Assembly: GCA_027486405.1 (NCBI GenBank)
Contig: JAIXPD010000010.1
Coordinates: 1 to 64,000, forward strand
Origin: Azospirillum sp.
GTDB taxonomy: Bacteria > Pseudomonadota > Alphaproteobacteria > Azospirillales > Azospirillaceae
Direction of reading: 5' to 3'
Length of the DNA: 64,000 nucleotides
Positions 54,066 through 63,673 of the stretch are shown one piece after another. How positions within the stretch are numbered: position 1 is the first letter of the stretch; every line of letters starts with the position of its first letter. The position numbers and the translations under genes are program-made. The notes under the pieces were generated by a model. That model made no database searches. It saw only the letters and a program-made list of their open reading frames with translations, and was not told the origin of the DNA.

Positions 54066-55418
54066 TCAAGGCGTGGACGGGGCCGAGGAGCCGGTCGGCT
54101 TCTCGGCCGATCCATCGGGGCGACCGATGGAGCTGTAGACGAAGCCAGCCTGAGCCATGTCGGCGGGGTTGTAAATGTTGCGCAGGTCCACCATGACCGG
54201 GGATGTCAGCAGGCCCTTGACGCGGCGCAGGTCGAGCGCGCGGAACTCGTTCCATTCCGTCAGGATCGCCACACAGTCGGCCCCGTCCAGGGCGTCGTAG
54301 GCGTCCTTGGCCCACACCACGCCGGGCAGCAGCTTTTCCGCCTCGTGCATCGCCGCCGGGTCATAGGCGCGCACGGTCGCACCGGCGGCCTGAAGGGCCG
54401 GAACGATGTCGAGCGACGGGCTGTCGCGCATGTCATCGGTGTTCGGCTTGAAGGCGACGCCCAGAACGGCCACGGTCTTGCCGGTCACATCCCCGCCGCA
54501 CGCGGCGATGATGCGCTGGGCCATCTGCTTCTTGCGCTTGTCGTTGATGTCCACGACGGTTTCGATGATGCGCAACGGGCTGCCCACCTGCTGGGCGGTG
54601 CGCACCAGCGCCAGCGTGTCCTTGGGGAAGCAGGAACCGCCGTACCCAGGGCCGGGGTGCAGGAACTTCTTGCCGATTCGTCCGTCCAGCCCGATCCCGC
54701 GCGCCACATCGTGAACGTTGGCACCGACCTTTTCGCAGAGATCGGCGATCTCGTTGATGAAGGTGATCTTGGCGGCCAGAAAGGTGTTCGCCGCGTATTT
54801 CGTCAATTCCGCCGTTTCCAGCGAGGTGACGACGATCGGGGTTTCGATCAGGTAGAGCGGACGGTACAGCCGCCGCATCACCTCGGCCGCCCGGTCGGAG
54901 GTGGCACCGATCACCACGCGGTCGGGCCGCATGAAATCGCCGATGGCCGAGCCTTCGCGCAGGAATTCCGGGTTGGACGCGATGTCGAACTCCGCGTTCG
55001 GCGCGGTCTTGCGGATGATCGCCTCGACCTCGCGCCCGGTGCCGACCGGCACGGTCGATTTGGTGACGATCACGGTGTAGTGATCGAGGTTGCGCGCGAT
55101 CTCTTCCGCCGCACCATAGACATAGGACAGGTCGGCGTGGCCATCGCCCCGGCGCGAGGGCGTGCCCACCGCGATGAAGACGGCGTCCACACCCTGCATC
55201 GCTTCCTTCAGATCCAGGGTGAAGGACAGGCGGCCAGCCGCGACGTTGCGCGCCACCAGATCGTCCAAACCCGGTTCATAAATCGGAATTTCGCCACGCT
55301 TCAGCCGGTCGATCTTGCCCGCGTCCTTGTCAACGCAGGTGACGTGAACGCCGAATTCCGAAAAACAGGCACCGGACACCAGGCCGACATAGCCCGTGCC
55401 AATCATCGCGATGCGCAT
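54066..55418 (-). CDS. ugd: UDP-glucose 6-dehydrogenase
   Basis: A 450-aa enzyme oxidising UDP-glucose to UDP-glucuronate with two NAD+. The NAD-binding motif is [15 protein letters not shown], and the [10 protein letters not shown] loop is present. The catalytic cysteine is Cys263 in [15 protein letters not shown], and [15 protein letters not shown] is in the C-terminal UDP-binding domain. The last about 30 residues ([15 protein letters not shown] onward) are a Ser/Pro-rich extension. It sits between galU and the phosphohexomutase gene, giving a compact unit for glucose-1-phosphate, UDP-glucose and UDP-glucuronate. Confidence 0.95.
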   Translation of the reverse strand: MRIAMIGTGYVGLVSGACFSEFGVHVTCVDKDAGKIDRLKRGEIPIYEPGLDDLVARNVAAGRLSFTLDLKEAMQGVDAVFIAVGTPSRRGDGHADLSYVYGAAEEIARNLDHYTVIVTKSTVPVGTGREVEAIIRKTAPNAEFDIASNPEFLREGSAIGDFMRPDRVVIGATSDRAAEVMRRLYRPLYLIETPIVVTSLETAELTKYAANTFLAAKITFINEIADLCEKVGANVHDVARGIGLDGRIGKKFLHPGPGYGGSCFPKDTLALVRTAQQVGSPLRIIETVVDINDKRKKQMAQRIIAACGGDVTGKTVAVLGVAFKPNTDDMRDSPSLDIVPALQAAGATVRAYDPAAMHEAEKLLPGVVWAKDAYDALDGADCVAILTEWNEFRALDLRRVKGLLTSPVMVDLRNIYNPADMAQAGFVYSSIGRPDGSAEKPTGSSAPSTP

Positions 55419-55474
55419 CGTGTCCCTCTTGTCTCAAGCACCATCCGGCGTGCGTCAACGAACGGGTCGAAACA

Positions 55475-55516
55475 CACGCCCACCGCCGTCCGGTTTGGCG
55501 AACGGCGGTGGGCGTG
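55475..55516 (-). terminator. Perfect 15-bp hairpin after galU
   Basis: CACGCCCACCGCCGT (55475-55489) is the exact reverse complement of ACGGCGGTGGGCGTG (55502-55516), with a 12-nt loop. It begins about 20 nt after the galU stop on the minus strand, followed by TGTGTTT. The T-run is short, so it may be a partial terminator setting galU against ugd expression. Confidence 0.6.
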
Positions 55517-55536
55517 CGTCCAACATCTGTGCAGGA

Positions 55537-56406
55537 TCAGCAATATTTCCGCAGCATGTCACGCACCTTGTCGGCCATGTCGGGCCGCTTCAGCGCGTAG
55601 GCGACGGTGGCTTCGATGAAGCCCACCTTGTCGCCGCAGTCAAACCGCGTGCCTTCGAAGCGCAGCCCGTGGAACGGCTGGTTGCCGATCAGCTTGGCCA
55701 TGGCGTCGGTGAGCTGAATTTCGTTGCCCGCCCCACGCTGTTGCAGCTCCAGATGGTCGAAAATCTCCGGCTGGAGGATGTAGCGGCCAATGATCGACAG
55801 GGTGGAGGGCGCATCCTCCGGCTTGGGCTTTTCCACCAGACCGCGCACGGTCGCCAGACGGCCATCGTCCTTTTCGACGTCGAGGATGCCGTACCGGCTG
55901 GTGTGTTCGCGGGGAACATCCACCACGGCCACGACGTTGCCGCCGACCTCGTCATACGCCTCGACCATCTGCTTCAGGCAGGGGGTGTTGCCCTGCACGA
56001 AATCGTCGGGCAGCACGATGGCGAAGGGATCGTTGCCGATCACCGCGCGGGCGCACCACACGGCGTGGCCCAGCCCCAACGGAACCTGCTGGCGGGTGTA
56101 AAAGCAGCGGCCGGGCGCGATCTCGCTGGCTCGCACCTCTTCCAGGGCGTCGGCCTTGCCGCGATCTTCCAGGGTGCGGTTCAATTCGGTGTCGGCGTCG
56201 AAATGATCCTCGATGGCGCGCTTGGACCGACCGGTGACGAAGACGAAATCCTCGATGCCAGCCGCCCGGGCTTCCTCCACGGCGTGCTGCAACAACGGGC
56301 GATCCACCAGCGGCAGCATTTCCTTCGGAATCGCCTTGGTGGCGGGCAGGAAGCGGGTGCCCAGACCAGCGACGGGAAACACCACCTTGCGCACGGGTTT
56401 ACGCAT
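55537..56406 (-). CDS. galU: UTP-glucose-1-phosphate uridylyltransferase
   Basis: A 289-aa GalU making UDP-glucose from glucose 1-phosphate. The activation loop is FPVAGLGTRFLPATKAIPKE, then LPLVDRPLLQHAVEEARAAG, VTGRSKRAIEDHFD, the metal Asp in AIVLPDDFVQ and GLVEKPKPEDAPS. Length matches the family. ATG 56406 is preceded by AAGAGAAG. It is separated from ugd by 118 bp containing a strong hairpin. UDP-glucose from it serves surface polysaccharide and possibly the glycosyltransferases nearby. Confidence 0.95.
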   Translation of the reverse strand: MRKPVRKVVFPVAGLGTRFLPATKAIPKEMLPLVDRPLLQHAVEEARAAGIEDFVFVTGRSKRAIEDHFDADTELNRTLEDRGKADALEEVRASEIAPGRCFYTRQQVPLGLGHAVWCARAVIGNDPFAIVLPDDFVQGNTPCLKQMVEAYDEVGGNVVAVVDVPREHTSRYGILDVEKDDGRLATVRGLVEKPKPEDAPSTLSIIGRYILQPEIFDHLELQQRGAGNEIQLTDAMAKLIGNQPFHGLRFEGTRFDCGDKVGFIEATVAYALKRPDMADKVRDMLRKYC

Positions 56407-56680
56407 TGAGCTTCTCTTATCGTTGAAACAGTTTGTTCACAGATCGGATTTCGACCAGCTTGGGTGCCAGCGCCGCCGCTCTGTCGGCTTTCTGCCACGC
56501 CTTGGCATCAGGCGCAACAAACCTTCCAAAGACAAGCGTCACCATCACCATGACACCACAAACACAGGCGATGCGCGATTATTCCGGCGCGCCGCGTGGC
56601 CGCGACACGGTGCCACCCCGCCGCCAACGCCGCCCGGCTTCGGGCTTGCGCCCCGGACAGCGACCGGCCATGGTGCGGCG

Positions 56681-57382
56681 ATGACACCCACCCTCACCCC
56701 CGACTCGCTGCGCGCGCGCGTGCTGCACGACGATGAATGGCTGTGCGTGATCGACAAGCCCGCCGGGTTGGCCGTGCACAAGGCGGGCAAGATCGTCGAT
56801 CATCTGGAACTGTATCTCCCGGCCCTGGCCGACGCCAACGGCGACGCGCCGAAGCTGGCCCACCGGTTGGACCGCGACACGGCGGGATGCCTGATCCTGG
56901 GGAAAACCCCGTGGGCGCTGAAACGGCTGGGCGCGATGTTCGCCGCCGGTCACGTGCGCAAGACCTATTGGGCGGTGGCCGACGGCGTGCCGGACACGGA
57001 CACCGGCGTGATCGACCTGCCCCTGCGGAAAATCATCGAACCCGGTCGCTGGACCATCCAACCCGATCCGATGGGGCAACCGGCCATCACCGACTATCGC
57101 GTGCTGGGGGTCGCCCAAGACCGGACGCGCTCCTGGCTGGAACTGTCGCCCCGCACCGGGCGGACCCACCAGATCCGCGTTCACTGCGCCGCCATCGGCT
57201 GCCCGTTGGTGGGCGAGCCTTTTTACGGGCCGGAGCGCCTGCCCTTCGGCAACCTGCATCTGCTGGCCCGCTCGGTCGCCTTCCAACTGGCCCATCAATA
57301 CCCCGCCGTAACCGCCATCGCGCCGCCACCGCCGCACATGGTGGGTGCCCTGTCGGCCTGCGGCTGGTCGGCAACCGCCTGA
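56681..57382 (+). CDS. RluA-family pseudouridine synthase
   Basis: A 233-aa pseudouridine synthase without an S4 domain. It has DEWLCVIDKPAGLAVHKAGK, the catalytic motif AHRLDRDTAGCLIL with Asp64, RKTYWAVADGVPDTDTGVID, LELSPRTGRTHQIRVHCAAI and GCPLVGEPFYG. It should isomerise specific uridines in rRNA or tRNA; the site cannot be told from sequence. ATG 56681 is the start matching the family; the in-frame upstream reading to 56213 overlaps galU on the other strand. It is divergent from galU and is followed after 77 bp by the O-antigen-ligase-like gene. Confidence 0.88.
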   Translation: MTPTLTPDSLRARVLHDDEWLCVIDKPAGLAVHKAGKIVDHLELYLPALADANGDAPKLAHRLDRDTAGCLILGKTPWALKRLGAMFAAGHVRKTYWAVADGVPDTDTGVIDLPLRKIIEPGRWTIQPDPMGQPAITDYRVLGVAQDRTRSWLELSPRTGRTHQIRVHCAAIGCPLVGEPFYGPERLPFGNLHLLARSVAFQLAHQYPAVTAIAPPPPHMVGALSACGWSATA

Positions 57383-57459
57383 TCGGCGGGCCGGTTGCTT
57401 TCTTCGGGAGAGTTCTGTTAAGTCGCGGCCTGCCCACGCCACTGTCCGTTCGTGTGTCC

Positions 57460-58701
57460 ATGACCATGTCCTCGTCGCGTCACGCCGCCTCCGATGGTCT
57501 GCCCGAACGCCTGGTGACGGCCGTCGGCGGGTTTCTGGCCGTGGCGCTTGGCCCCATGGCCGCGCTGGCCCCGCGCGGCTTGCCGGTGTGGGCCATTCTT
57601 GTGACGCTGGTTGCGGCGGCAGGATTGGCGCGAAGTCATTCGCTGGGCCGGTTGGTGCGCGCCGCGCTTCCCATTGGGTTGGCTGGAGCCTTTCTGCTGC
57701 TGGCGCTGCTGTCCACCCTGTGGAGTCCATCGCCGCGCGCGCTGGCGACGGTGGCCGAGCTTGGTTACATCGCGCTGGGGGCGCTGTTCGGTGGGGCCTG
57801 GCTGTCGCAATTGCCCGGCGCTGAGGCGCGGCGCCTGGTGCGTTTGCTCCTGGCGGGGCTGATCATCGGAATCCTGGTGTTCGGCGGCGAGGTGCTGGCC
57901 AATTTCCCGATCTACCGCTGGTGGAACGGCGTGTCGGCGGAGGATGCTGCGGCGATTCTGTACAGCAACGTGCCCAAACGCAGTTCCGCTTTGCTCTGCC
58001 TGCTGGTCTGGCCTGCGGCGCTGGCGGTCGCGCGGTTGGGTCGTCGCGCGGCGGCGCTGCTGGTGCCGGTGGGATACGCCCTGCTGTGCCTGCCGCTGAC
58101 CAGCCGGTCGGCGACGCTGGGGATTGGCATCGGCCTTGCTTTTTATCTGCTCGCCCGCTGGTCGGGTGCCTTGGCGCGGCGGGTGTTGGGCGTTTTGGTG
58201 GCGGTGGCCTTTGTCGCCGTGCTGCCGCTGGTGCTGATGCTGGACCGGGTTCTGGATCTGACGCGCGCCTCCTGGCTGTTCACATCGGCCCAGCACCGTG
58301 TCGAAATCTGGGGCATGGCCGCCACCCGCGCGCTGGAAACCCCCCTGTTGGGCCAAGGCATCGACGCGTCGCGCGCGCTGCCGCCCCATGGCGAGGTGTC
58401 GCGCTTCTCCCCCATCACCGACAGCCTGTTGCCGCTGCACCCGCACAACGCCTTTCTTCAGGTGTGGCTGGAGTTGGGCGCGGTCGGGGCCGCGCTGGCC
58501 CTGGCCTTGACCCTGCTGCTGCTGAACGGCGTCAAGCGGCTGGACGAGGCCGATCAACCCTTTGCCCTGGCCCTGTTCGCCACCGGGCTGGCGATGATCA
58601 GCACCGCTTACGGTGTGTGGCAAGCCTGGTGGATGGCCAGCTTTCTCGCCGCTGGTCTGACCTTGCGGTTGGCGACCCGCGTGCCGACGGACGGGCGATG
58701 A
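57460..58701 (+). CDS. O-antigen ligase / polymerase-like membrane protein (Wzy_C)
   Basis: A 413-aa inner-membrane protein with about ten hydrophobic segments and a periplasmic loop typical of the WaaL/Wzy family. The Wzy_C signature is LPLHPHNAFLQVWLELGAVG near residues 325-344, with the conserved HNxFLxxWLExG. An Arg-rich region around LTSRSATLGIGIG precedes it. It should join a polysaccharide repeat to a lipid or polymerise it. ATG 57460 and 57466 are both possible. The stop overlaps the ATG of the GT9 gene, so the two are coupled. Confidence 0.85.
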   Translation: MTMSSSRHAASDGLPERLVTAVGGFLAVALGPMAALAPRGLPVWAILVTLVAAAGLARSHSLGRLVRAALPIGLAGAFLLLALLSTLWSPSPRALATVAELGYIALGALFGGAWLSQLPGAEARRLVRLLLAGLIIGILVFGGEVLANFPIYRWWNGVSAEDAAAILYSNVPKRSSALLCLLVWPAALAVARLGRRAAALLVPVGYALLCLPLTSRSATLGIGIGLAFYLLARWSGALARRVLGVLVAVAFVAVLPLVLMLDRVLDLTRASWLFTSAQHRVEIWGMAATRALETPLLGQGIDASRALPPHGEVSRFSPITDSLLPLHPHNAFLQVWLELGAVGAALALALTLLLLNGVKRLDEADQPFALALFATGLAMISTAYGVWQAWWMASFLAAGLTLRLATRVPTDGR

Positions 58702-59696
58702 CCGACAGCAACACCCCCGGCATGATGCCCCACGCCCAGCCCCACGCACAGCCCCACGCCCAGCCCCATGCGATGGCACCGAAACGGATTCTCATCATCA
58801 AGCTGGGCGCGTTCGGTGATTTCTTCCTGGCGCAGACCAGCTTCGCCGCCATCCGCCGTCACCACGCCGGGGACCATCTCGCCCTGCTGACCATTCCGTC
58901 CCTGGCACCGCTGGCGCGCATGAGCGGCCTGTTCGACGAGGTTCTGGAGGACCCGCGCGAGCGCTCGCTATCGGCCTATCTGGCGGTGCGGCGCACCTTG
59001 CGCGCCGGGCGGTTCGACCGGGTGTATGATTTGCAGGCGCAGACCCGCACCGACCTCTACCACCGCCTGTTCTTTCCCGGACCCTGGCCGGAATGGTCGG
59101 GCACGGCCAAAGGGGCATCGCATGGCGACCGGTACGAGGGACGACGCAAGGTCCCGGTGCTCGCGCGCTACACCCGGCAACTGGCCCCCTTCGGCATCGT
59201 TCCGGACGCCGCCCCGGATCTGCGCTGGCTCGACGCCGACATCGGCCGCTTCGCCCTTCCCACCCCCTTCGCGCTGCTGGTTCCCGGCTCCTCCCCCGGA
59301 CGGCCGGACAAGCGTTGGCCGATGCGGCGCTACGCCGAGGTCGCCAACGCCCTGGTGCAGCGCGGGGTCACGCCCGTGGTGATCGGCACCGCCATCGAGG
59401 CGGACATCGCCCGCGCCATCGCCGAACTGTGCCCGCACACCGTCGATTTGATCGCACAGACCAGCGTCCCCGAATTGGGAGGGCTGGCGCGGCGGGCCTG
59501 GGCGGCGGTGGGCAACGACACCGGCCCCACCCACCTGATCGCCGCCGTGGGCTGCCCGACCGTCGCCGTGTTTTCCGACGCCTCGAACCCGATCCACAGC
59601 TCCGGCCCGCGCGTCATCGTCCACCATCGGCCGGAGTTCGACGCGATGGACAGCGCCGGGGTGATGGACGCCATCGATCAGGCCCGCGCCTGCTGA
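58698..59696 (+). CDS. Glycosyltransferase family 9 protein (heptosyltransferase-like)
   Basis: A 332-aa GT-B enzyme of the ADP-heptose:LPS heptosyltransferase family. After an unusual N terminus with three HAQP units, the core begins KRILIIKLGAFGDFFLAQTS, with the catalytic Asp in GAFGD. VYDLQAQTRTDLYHRLFF follows. The donor-binding part has LLVPGSSPGRPDKRWPMRRY and AVGNDTGPTHLIAAVGCPTV. It is coupled to the WaaL-like gene (ATGA), as expected for LPS-core assembly. The true N terminus could also be the internal ATG at MAPKRIL, which would leave out the repeats. Confidence 0.88.
   Translation: MTDSNTPGMMPHAQPHAQPHAQPHAMAPKRILIIKLGAFGDFFLAQTSFAAIRRHHAGDHLALLTIPSLAPLARMSGLFDEVLEDPRERSLSAYLAVRRTLRAGRFDRVYDLQAQTRTDLYHRLFFPGPWPEWSGTAKGASHGDRYEGRRKVPVLARYTRQLAPFGIVPDAAPDLRWLDADIGRFALPTPFALLVPGSSPGRPDKRWPMRRYAEVANALVQRGVTPVVIGTAIEADIARAIAELCPHTVDLIAQTSVPELGGLARRAWAAVGNDTGPTHLIAAVGCPTVAVFSDASNPIHSSGPRVIVHHRPEFDAMDSAGVMDAIDQARAC
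58729..58764 (+). repeat. 12-bp tandem repeat in the GT9 gene
   Basis: Three tandem 12-mers (CCCACGCCCAGC, CCCACGCACAGC, CCCACGCCCAGC) plus a fourth partial copy, encoding repeated PHAQ units. Copy number changes would stay in frame. Confidence 0.75.
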
Positions 59697-59747
59697 CCCA
59701 CGCCTGACCCGCCCCGCAGCGCCCTTCAACGGCCTTTCAGCGCCCCT

Positions 59748-61367
59748 TCAGCGGCAAAACGGGAAAGGCTCGACGCGCGGCATGTAGGTGGGGATCCACT
59801 CGCAATGGCTGGCCGGGTTGGGCGGTTTGCGCGCTTCCCGGATCGGCCAGATGTGAGCGGCGACGATCACCAGCGCCACAACACCGACCACCCAGCGGCG
59901 CGACCGCACTCCGTCCAGCCATTGCGGCGTCCGGGCCAACACCCAGGCGGCGGACAGGATGGCCAGCGGGTCGGTGTAGGCGGCGTAGGCGCGCTGGAAC
60001 CCGCGCAGCGAGAACAGCGCCTCCAGCCCCCAGGCCACCAGCAGCAGAAACAGCGCCTGGACCGCCGCCAGCCGGTCGCCCCGCCGCCAGAGCCGCACCG
60101 CCCCGATCAGCGCGAACCACTCGACAACGATGGTTTGCGGGATGTTGTCCGGGTGTAGGACGATGGTGCGGATCGCCAGCGTCCGTCCGATGCCGCTGGC
60201 CAGCAGCGTCAGCAGCCCTTCGCTCACCACCTGCCCTTGCTCCTGCAAGGCGCTGGCGTGCCGCCAGGAGGTGAAGACGAACATGTGTTCGATGAAATTC
60301 GCCACGGCGATGGCGTTTTGCTGGTGGTAACGGACCTCCAGCACCAGCAGGCCCAACGCCACCCCCAGCGCCACCGCCGCCAAAGCCGCCACCGTATGGG
60401 CCAGCGGAACCCGCCAGACCCGGCCATAGAGCAACACGCCCAGCGCCACCCACCCGGCGACCAGCCCCTGATACCGCCCGGTCAGACCGCCCCCAACCGG
60501 CTTGTAGGGATAGACCGCCTGCCCCCAATCGGCGATGCCCTGCGCGATCAGGCCGACGGCGGGAACCAGTGCCAACGCCGCCAGCAAAACCAGCAGCGCG
60601 GCGCGCGCCCACCCTCCGGCCGAAACGCTGCCTTCGAAACGCCGCCCGAACAGCAGCGCGGCCACCGGCAGGCCCAGCGCCAGAAACACCGCCTGCACCT
60701 TGGTCGCCATCGCCAAACCAACCAGCAGCCCGGCCCCGCCCAGCCCCAACAGCGTCCGCCCGCTGCGCTCCGGCGGTTGGCGCACCGCCAGCAACACCAG
60801 CAACCACGCGGTCACGACAAAGCCCGCCGACAGCAGATCGGTGCGCATCTGCCGCCCCTGCGCGGTCAGGCCGACGCCAAAGGCCAACAGCAGCCCGGCC
60901 AGCAGGGCGATGCGCCGGTCGCCCACCAGCCCGCGCACCAAGCTGGCGTAGGCAACCGCGAACAGCGCGGTCAGCGCGATGGACAGCGCCCGCCCGGCCT
61001 CGATCAAGGATTGCCACGCCGCCGCGTTCGCTGCCGCGTCGGCGGCCGGTGGCAGATCGGACAGGCGGGCGACCGGCAGTAGGCCAAGCGCGTGCCACAG
61101 CCGATACCAGCCATCGATCACCAGGAAATAGACATAGCCGGGATGGTCGAAATACTCCTGCGGCAGACCGTCGGCGAACAGAAGGCCGTGATAGGCCAGC
61201 ACCAGATCCTGATCGGCGTGCGCCCAATAGGGCAGGCGGAAGCCAACCGCCAGGACCGACGCCGCCATGACGGCGGCCAGCCCCAGGCACAACGCCCACC
61301 AGGGCGCGCGCGCCAACCGGTCCAATGGGCCATCCAACGGGAAAGACGAAGGGGAGCGCTGCGGCAT
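59748..61367 (-). CDS. GT-C fold membrane glycosyltransferase (ArnT/PMT-like)
   Basis: A 539-aa integral membrane protein with about eleven hydrophobic helices. The first periplasmic loop has the acidic motif YWAHADQDLVLAYHGLLF, corresponding to the catalytic DxD-type site of GT-C enzymes that use polyprenyl-phosphate sugars, followed by YFDHPGYVYFLVIDGWYRLW. Family assignment beyond GT-C is not secure. The ATG at 61367 (MPQRSPSS) is chosen; the longer in-frame reading to 61658 overlaps the divergent ilvD gene. It is convergent with the GT9 gene and probably adds a sugar to surface polysaccharide or lipid. Confidence 0.8.
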   Translation of the reverse strand: MPQRSPSSFPLDGPLDRLARAPWWALCLGLAAVMAASVLAVGFRLPYWAHADQDLVLAYHGLLFADGLPQEYFDHPGYVYFLVIDGWYRLWHALGLLPVARLSDLPPAADAAANAAAWQSLIEAGRALSIALTALFAVAYASLVRGLVGDRRIALLAGLLLAFGVGLTAQGRQMRTDLLSAGFVVTAWLLVLLAVRQPPERSGRTLLGLGGAGLLVGLAMATKVQAVFLALGLPVAALLFGRRFEGSVSAGGWARAALLVLLAALALVPAVGLIAQGIADWGQAVYPYKPVGGGLTGRYQGLVAGWVALGVLLYGRVWRVPLAHTVAALAAVALGVALGLLVLEVRYHQQNAIAVANFIEHMFVFTSWRHASALQEQGQVVSEGLLTLLASGIGRTLAIRTIVLHPDNIPQTIVVEWFALIGAVRLWRRGDRLAAVQALFLLLVAWGLEALFSLRGFQRAYAAYTDPLAILSAAWVLARTPQWLDGVRSRRWVVGVVALVIVAAHIWPIREARKPPNPASHCEWIPTYMPRVEPFPFCR

Positions 61368-61603
61368 GATGCAAGGCGGCCTGGCAAGGATCGTGTCCGC
61401 GCCTTGTGCCACGAGTCCGCCCTGGTTGGAACCCCGGCCGCTGGCTGTCCGTCGTCCGCGCATGGCTGGCCTTCGCCCGACGGGGCCGGGCTGATGGTGT
61501 CGCGGCTCTGGAATCACCGACAGGAGATTGCTAAGGTGCCCACCTGTTTCATCCCATTCCTTTCGCGAAACCGCACCGGCGCGATCAGTTGAGGACACAA
61601 TCC

Positions 61604-63469
61604 ATGCCGCATTACCGTTCCCGCACCTCCACCCACGGCCGCAACATGGCGGGCGCACGCGGATTGTGGCGGGCCACCGGCATGAAGGACGGCGATTTCG
61701 GCAAGCCGATCATCGCGATTGCCAACTCCTTCACCCAATTCGTTCCGGGTCATGTCCATCTGAAGGATCTGGGCCAGCTCGTCGCCCGCGAAATCGAAAA
61801 GGCCGGTGGTGTGGCCAAGGAATTCAACACCATCGCGGTCGATGACGGCATCGCCATGGGCCATGGCGGCATGCTTTACAGCCTGCCCTCGCGCGAGTTG
61901 ATCGCCGACGCCGTGGAATACATGGCCAACGCCCATTGCGCCGACGCGCTGGTCTGCATTTCCAATTGCGACAAGATCACGCCCGGCATGCTGATGGCCG
62001 CCATGCGCCTGAACATCCCGGCGGTCTTCGTCTCCGGCGGCCCGATGGAGGCCGGGAAGGTCAATTGGCGCGGCAAGGTGAAGGCGGTCGATCTGATCGA
62101 CGCCATGGTCGCCGCCGCCGATCCCACCGTGTCGGACGAGGAAGCGGCGGAGATGGAGCGCGGTTCCTGCCCGACCTGCGGCTCCTGCTCCGGCATGTTC
62201 ACCGCCAATTCGATGAATTGCCTGACCGAGGCGCTCGGCCTGTCGCTGCCCGGCAACGGGACCATCCTGGCCACCCACGCCGACCGCAAGGAGCTGTTCC
62301 TCAAGGCCGGCCGTGTCGCTGTCGATCTCTGCCGCCGCTGGTACCAGGAGGAGGACGCCAGCGTCCTGCCGCGCGGCATCGCCAACAAGGCGGCCTTTGA
62401 AAACGCGATGACGCTGGACATCGCCATGGGCGGGTCCACCAACACCGTCCTGCACATCCTGGCCGCCGCGCAGGAAGGCGAGGTTGATTTCACCATGGCC
62501 GACATCGACCGGCTGTCGCGCCGCGTGCCGAACGTGTGCAAGGTCGCCCCGGCCGTGTCAAACGTCCACATCGAGGATGTGCACCGCGCGGGCGGCATCT
62601 TCGGCATTCTGGGTGAATTGGACCGCGCCGGGCTGCTGAACCGCGACACGCCGACCGTCCACGCGCCCAGCCTGGGGGCCGCCATCGATCAATGGGACGT
62701 CGTCCGCACCGACGACGCGACCGTGCACACCCTCTACAAGGCCGCCCCCGGCGGCATTCCGACCGTGGTTCCGTTCAGCCAGGAACGCCGCTGGCCGGAC
62801 CTGGACCTCGACCGCAACGCCGGTGTCATCCGCAACGTGGAATCCGCCTTCAGCAAGGACGGCGGTCTGGCCGTGCTGTACGGCAACATCGCCGAACAGG
62901 GCTGCATCGTGAAGACGGCGGGTGTGGATGAGTCGAACCTGGTCTTCTCCGGCCCGGCCCGCGTGTTCGAAAGCCAGGACGACGCGGTGGCGGGCATTCT
63001 GGGCGACACGGTGAAGGCCGGTGACGTGGTCATCATCCGCTACGAAGGCCCGCGCGGCGGCCCTGGGATGCAGGAAATGCTGTACCCGACCAGCTATCTG
63101 AAGTCGAAGGGGCTGGGCAAGGCCTGCGCGCTCGTCACCGATGGGCGCTTCTCCGGCGGCACCTCCGGCCTGTCGATCGGCCATGCCTCGCCCGAGGCGG
63201 CCAGCGGCGGGGCCATCGCCCTGGTGGAGGAGGGCGACCGCATCGACATCGACATCCCCAACCGCAGCATCCGTTTGGCGGTGAGCGACGAGGTCTTGCA
63301 GGCCCGCCGCGACGCGATGAACGCCAAGGGTGCGGATGGCTGGAAGCCGGTTGCGCGCGACCGCGTCGTTTCACCCGCATTGCGCGCATACGCAGCGTTG
63401 ACGACCAGCGCGGACCGAGGTGCGGTGCGCGACGTCTCGCAAGTTGAAGGTCTTGCCGTTCGGCGCTGA
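61604..63469 (+). CDS. ilvD: Dihydroxy-acid dehydratase
   Basis: A 621-aa enzyme of branched-chain amino acid biosynthesis, long form like the E. coli [4Fe-4S] type. Cluster ligands are Cys122 in [12 protein letters not shown] and Cys195 in the sequence [13 protein letters not shown] (Cys189, 192, 195). The metal-binding [14 protein letters not shown] and the C-terminal [17 protein letters not shown] and PNRSI complete the fold. ATG 61604 follows GAGGA; TTG 61589 is less likely. It is monocistronic with a terminator behind it. Confidence 0.96.
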   Translation: MPHYRSRTSTHGRNMAGARGLWRATGMKDGDFGKPIIAIANSFTQFVPGHVHLKDLGQLVAREIEKAGGVAKEFNTIAVDDGIAMGHGGMLYSLPSRELIADAVEYMANAHCADALVCISNCDKITPGMLMAAMRLNIPAVFVSGGPMEAGKVNWRGKVKAVDLIDAMVAAADPTVSDEEAAEMERGSCPTCGSCSGMFTANSMNCLTEALGLSLPGNGTILATHADRKELFLKAGRVAVDLCRRWYQEEDASVLPRGIANKAAFENAMTLDIAMGGSTNTVLHILAAAQEGEVDFTMADIDRLSRRVPNVCKVAPAVSNVHIEDVHRAGGIFGILGELDRAGLLNRDTPTVHAPSLGAAIDQWDVVRTDDATVHTLYKAAPGGIPTVVPFSQERRWPDLDLDRNAGVIRNVESAFSKDGGLAVLYGNIAEQGCIVKTAGVDESNLVFSGPARVFESQDDAVAGILGDTVKAGDVVIIRYEGPRGGPGMQEMLYPTSYLKSKGLGKACALVTDGRFSGGTSGLSIGHASPEAASGGAIALVEEGDRIDIDIPNRSIRLAVSDEVLQARRDAMNAKGADGWKPVARDRVVSPALRAYAALTTSADRGAVRDVSQVEGLAVRR

Positions 63470-63504
63470 AGGTAACAGCGCAACGAGACGAATGCACAAT
63501 GGAC

Positions 63505-63542
63505 AGAAAGCGTCGGGAGTATTTCCGGCGCTTTCTCCTTTT
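63505..63542 (+). terminator. Terminator after ilvD
   Basis: AGAAAGCG (63505-63512) pairs with CGCTTTCT (63529-63536), continued after one mismatch by CGG/CCG, with loop GAGTATTT, followed by CCTTTT. It starts 36 bases after the ilvD stop. Confidence 0.8.
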
Positions 63543-63673
63543 GTGAAATTGCATATGCGAGTATGCAGAAACCGCCAAAGCTGAAAAAGAATCCGCTGCA
63601 CGGCGCTGGAATATCCACAAATCGAAAAATACATGCTCTAATATGTCAACGCGAACTCCGCAGGGGGGCGGAC

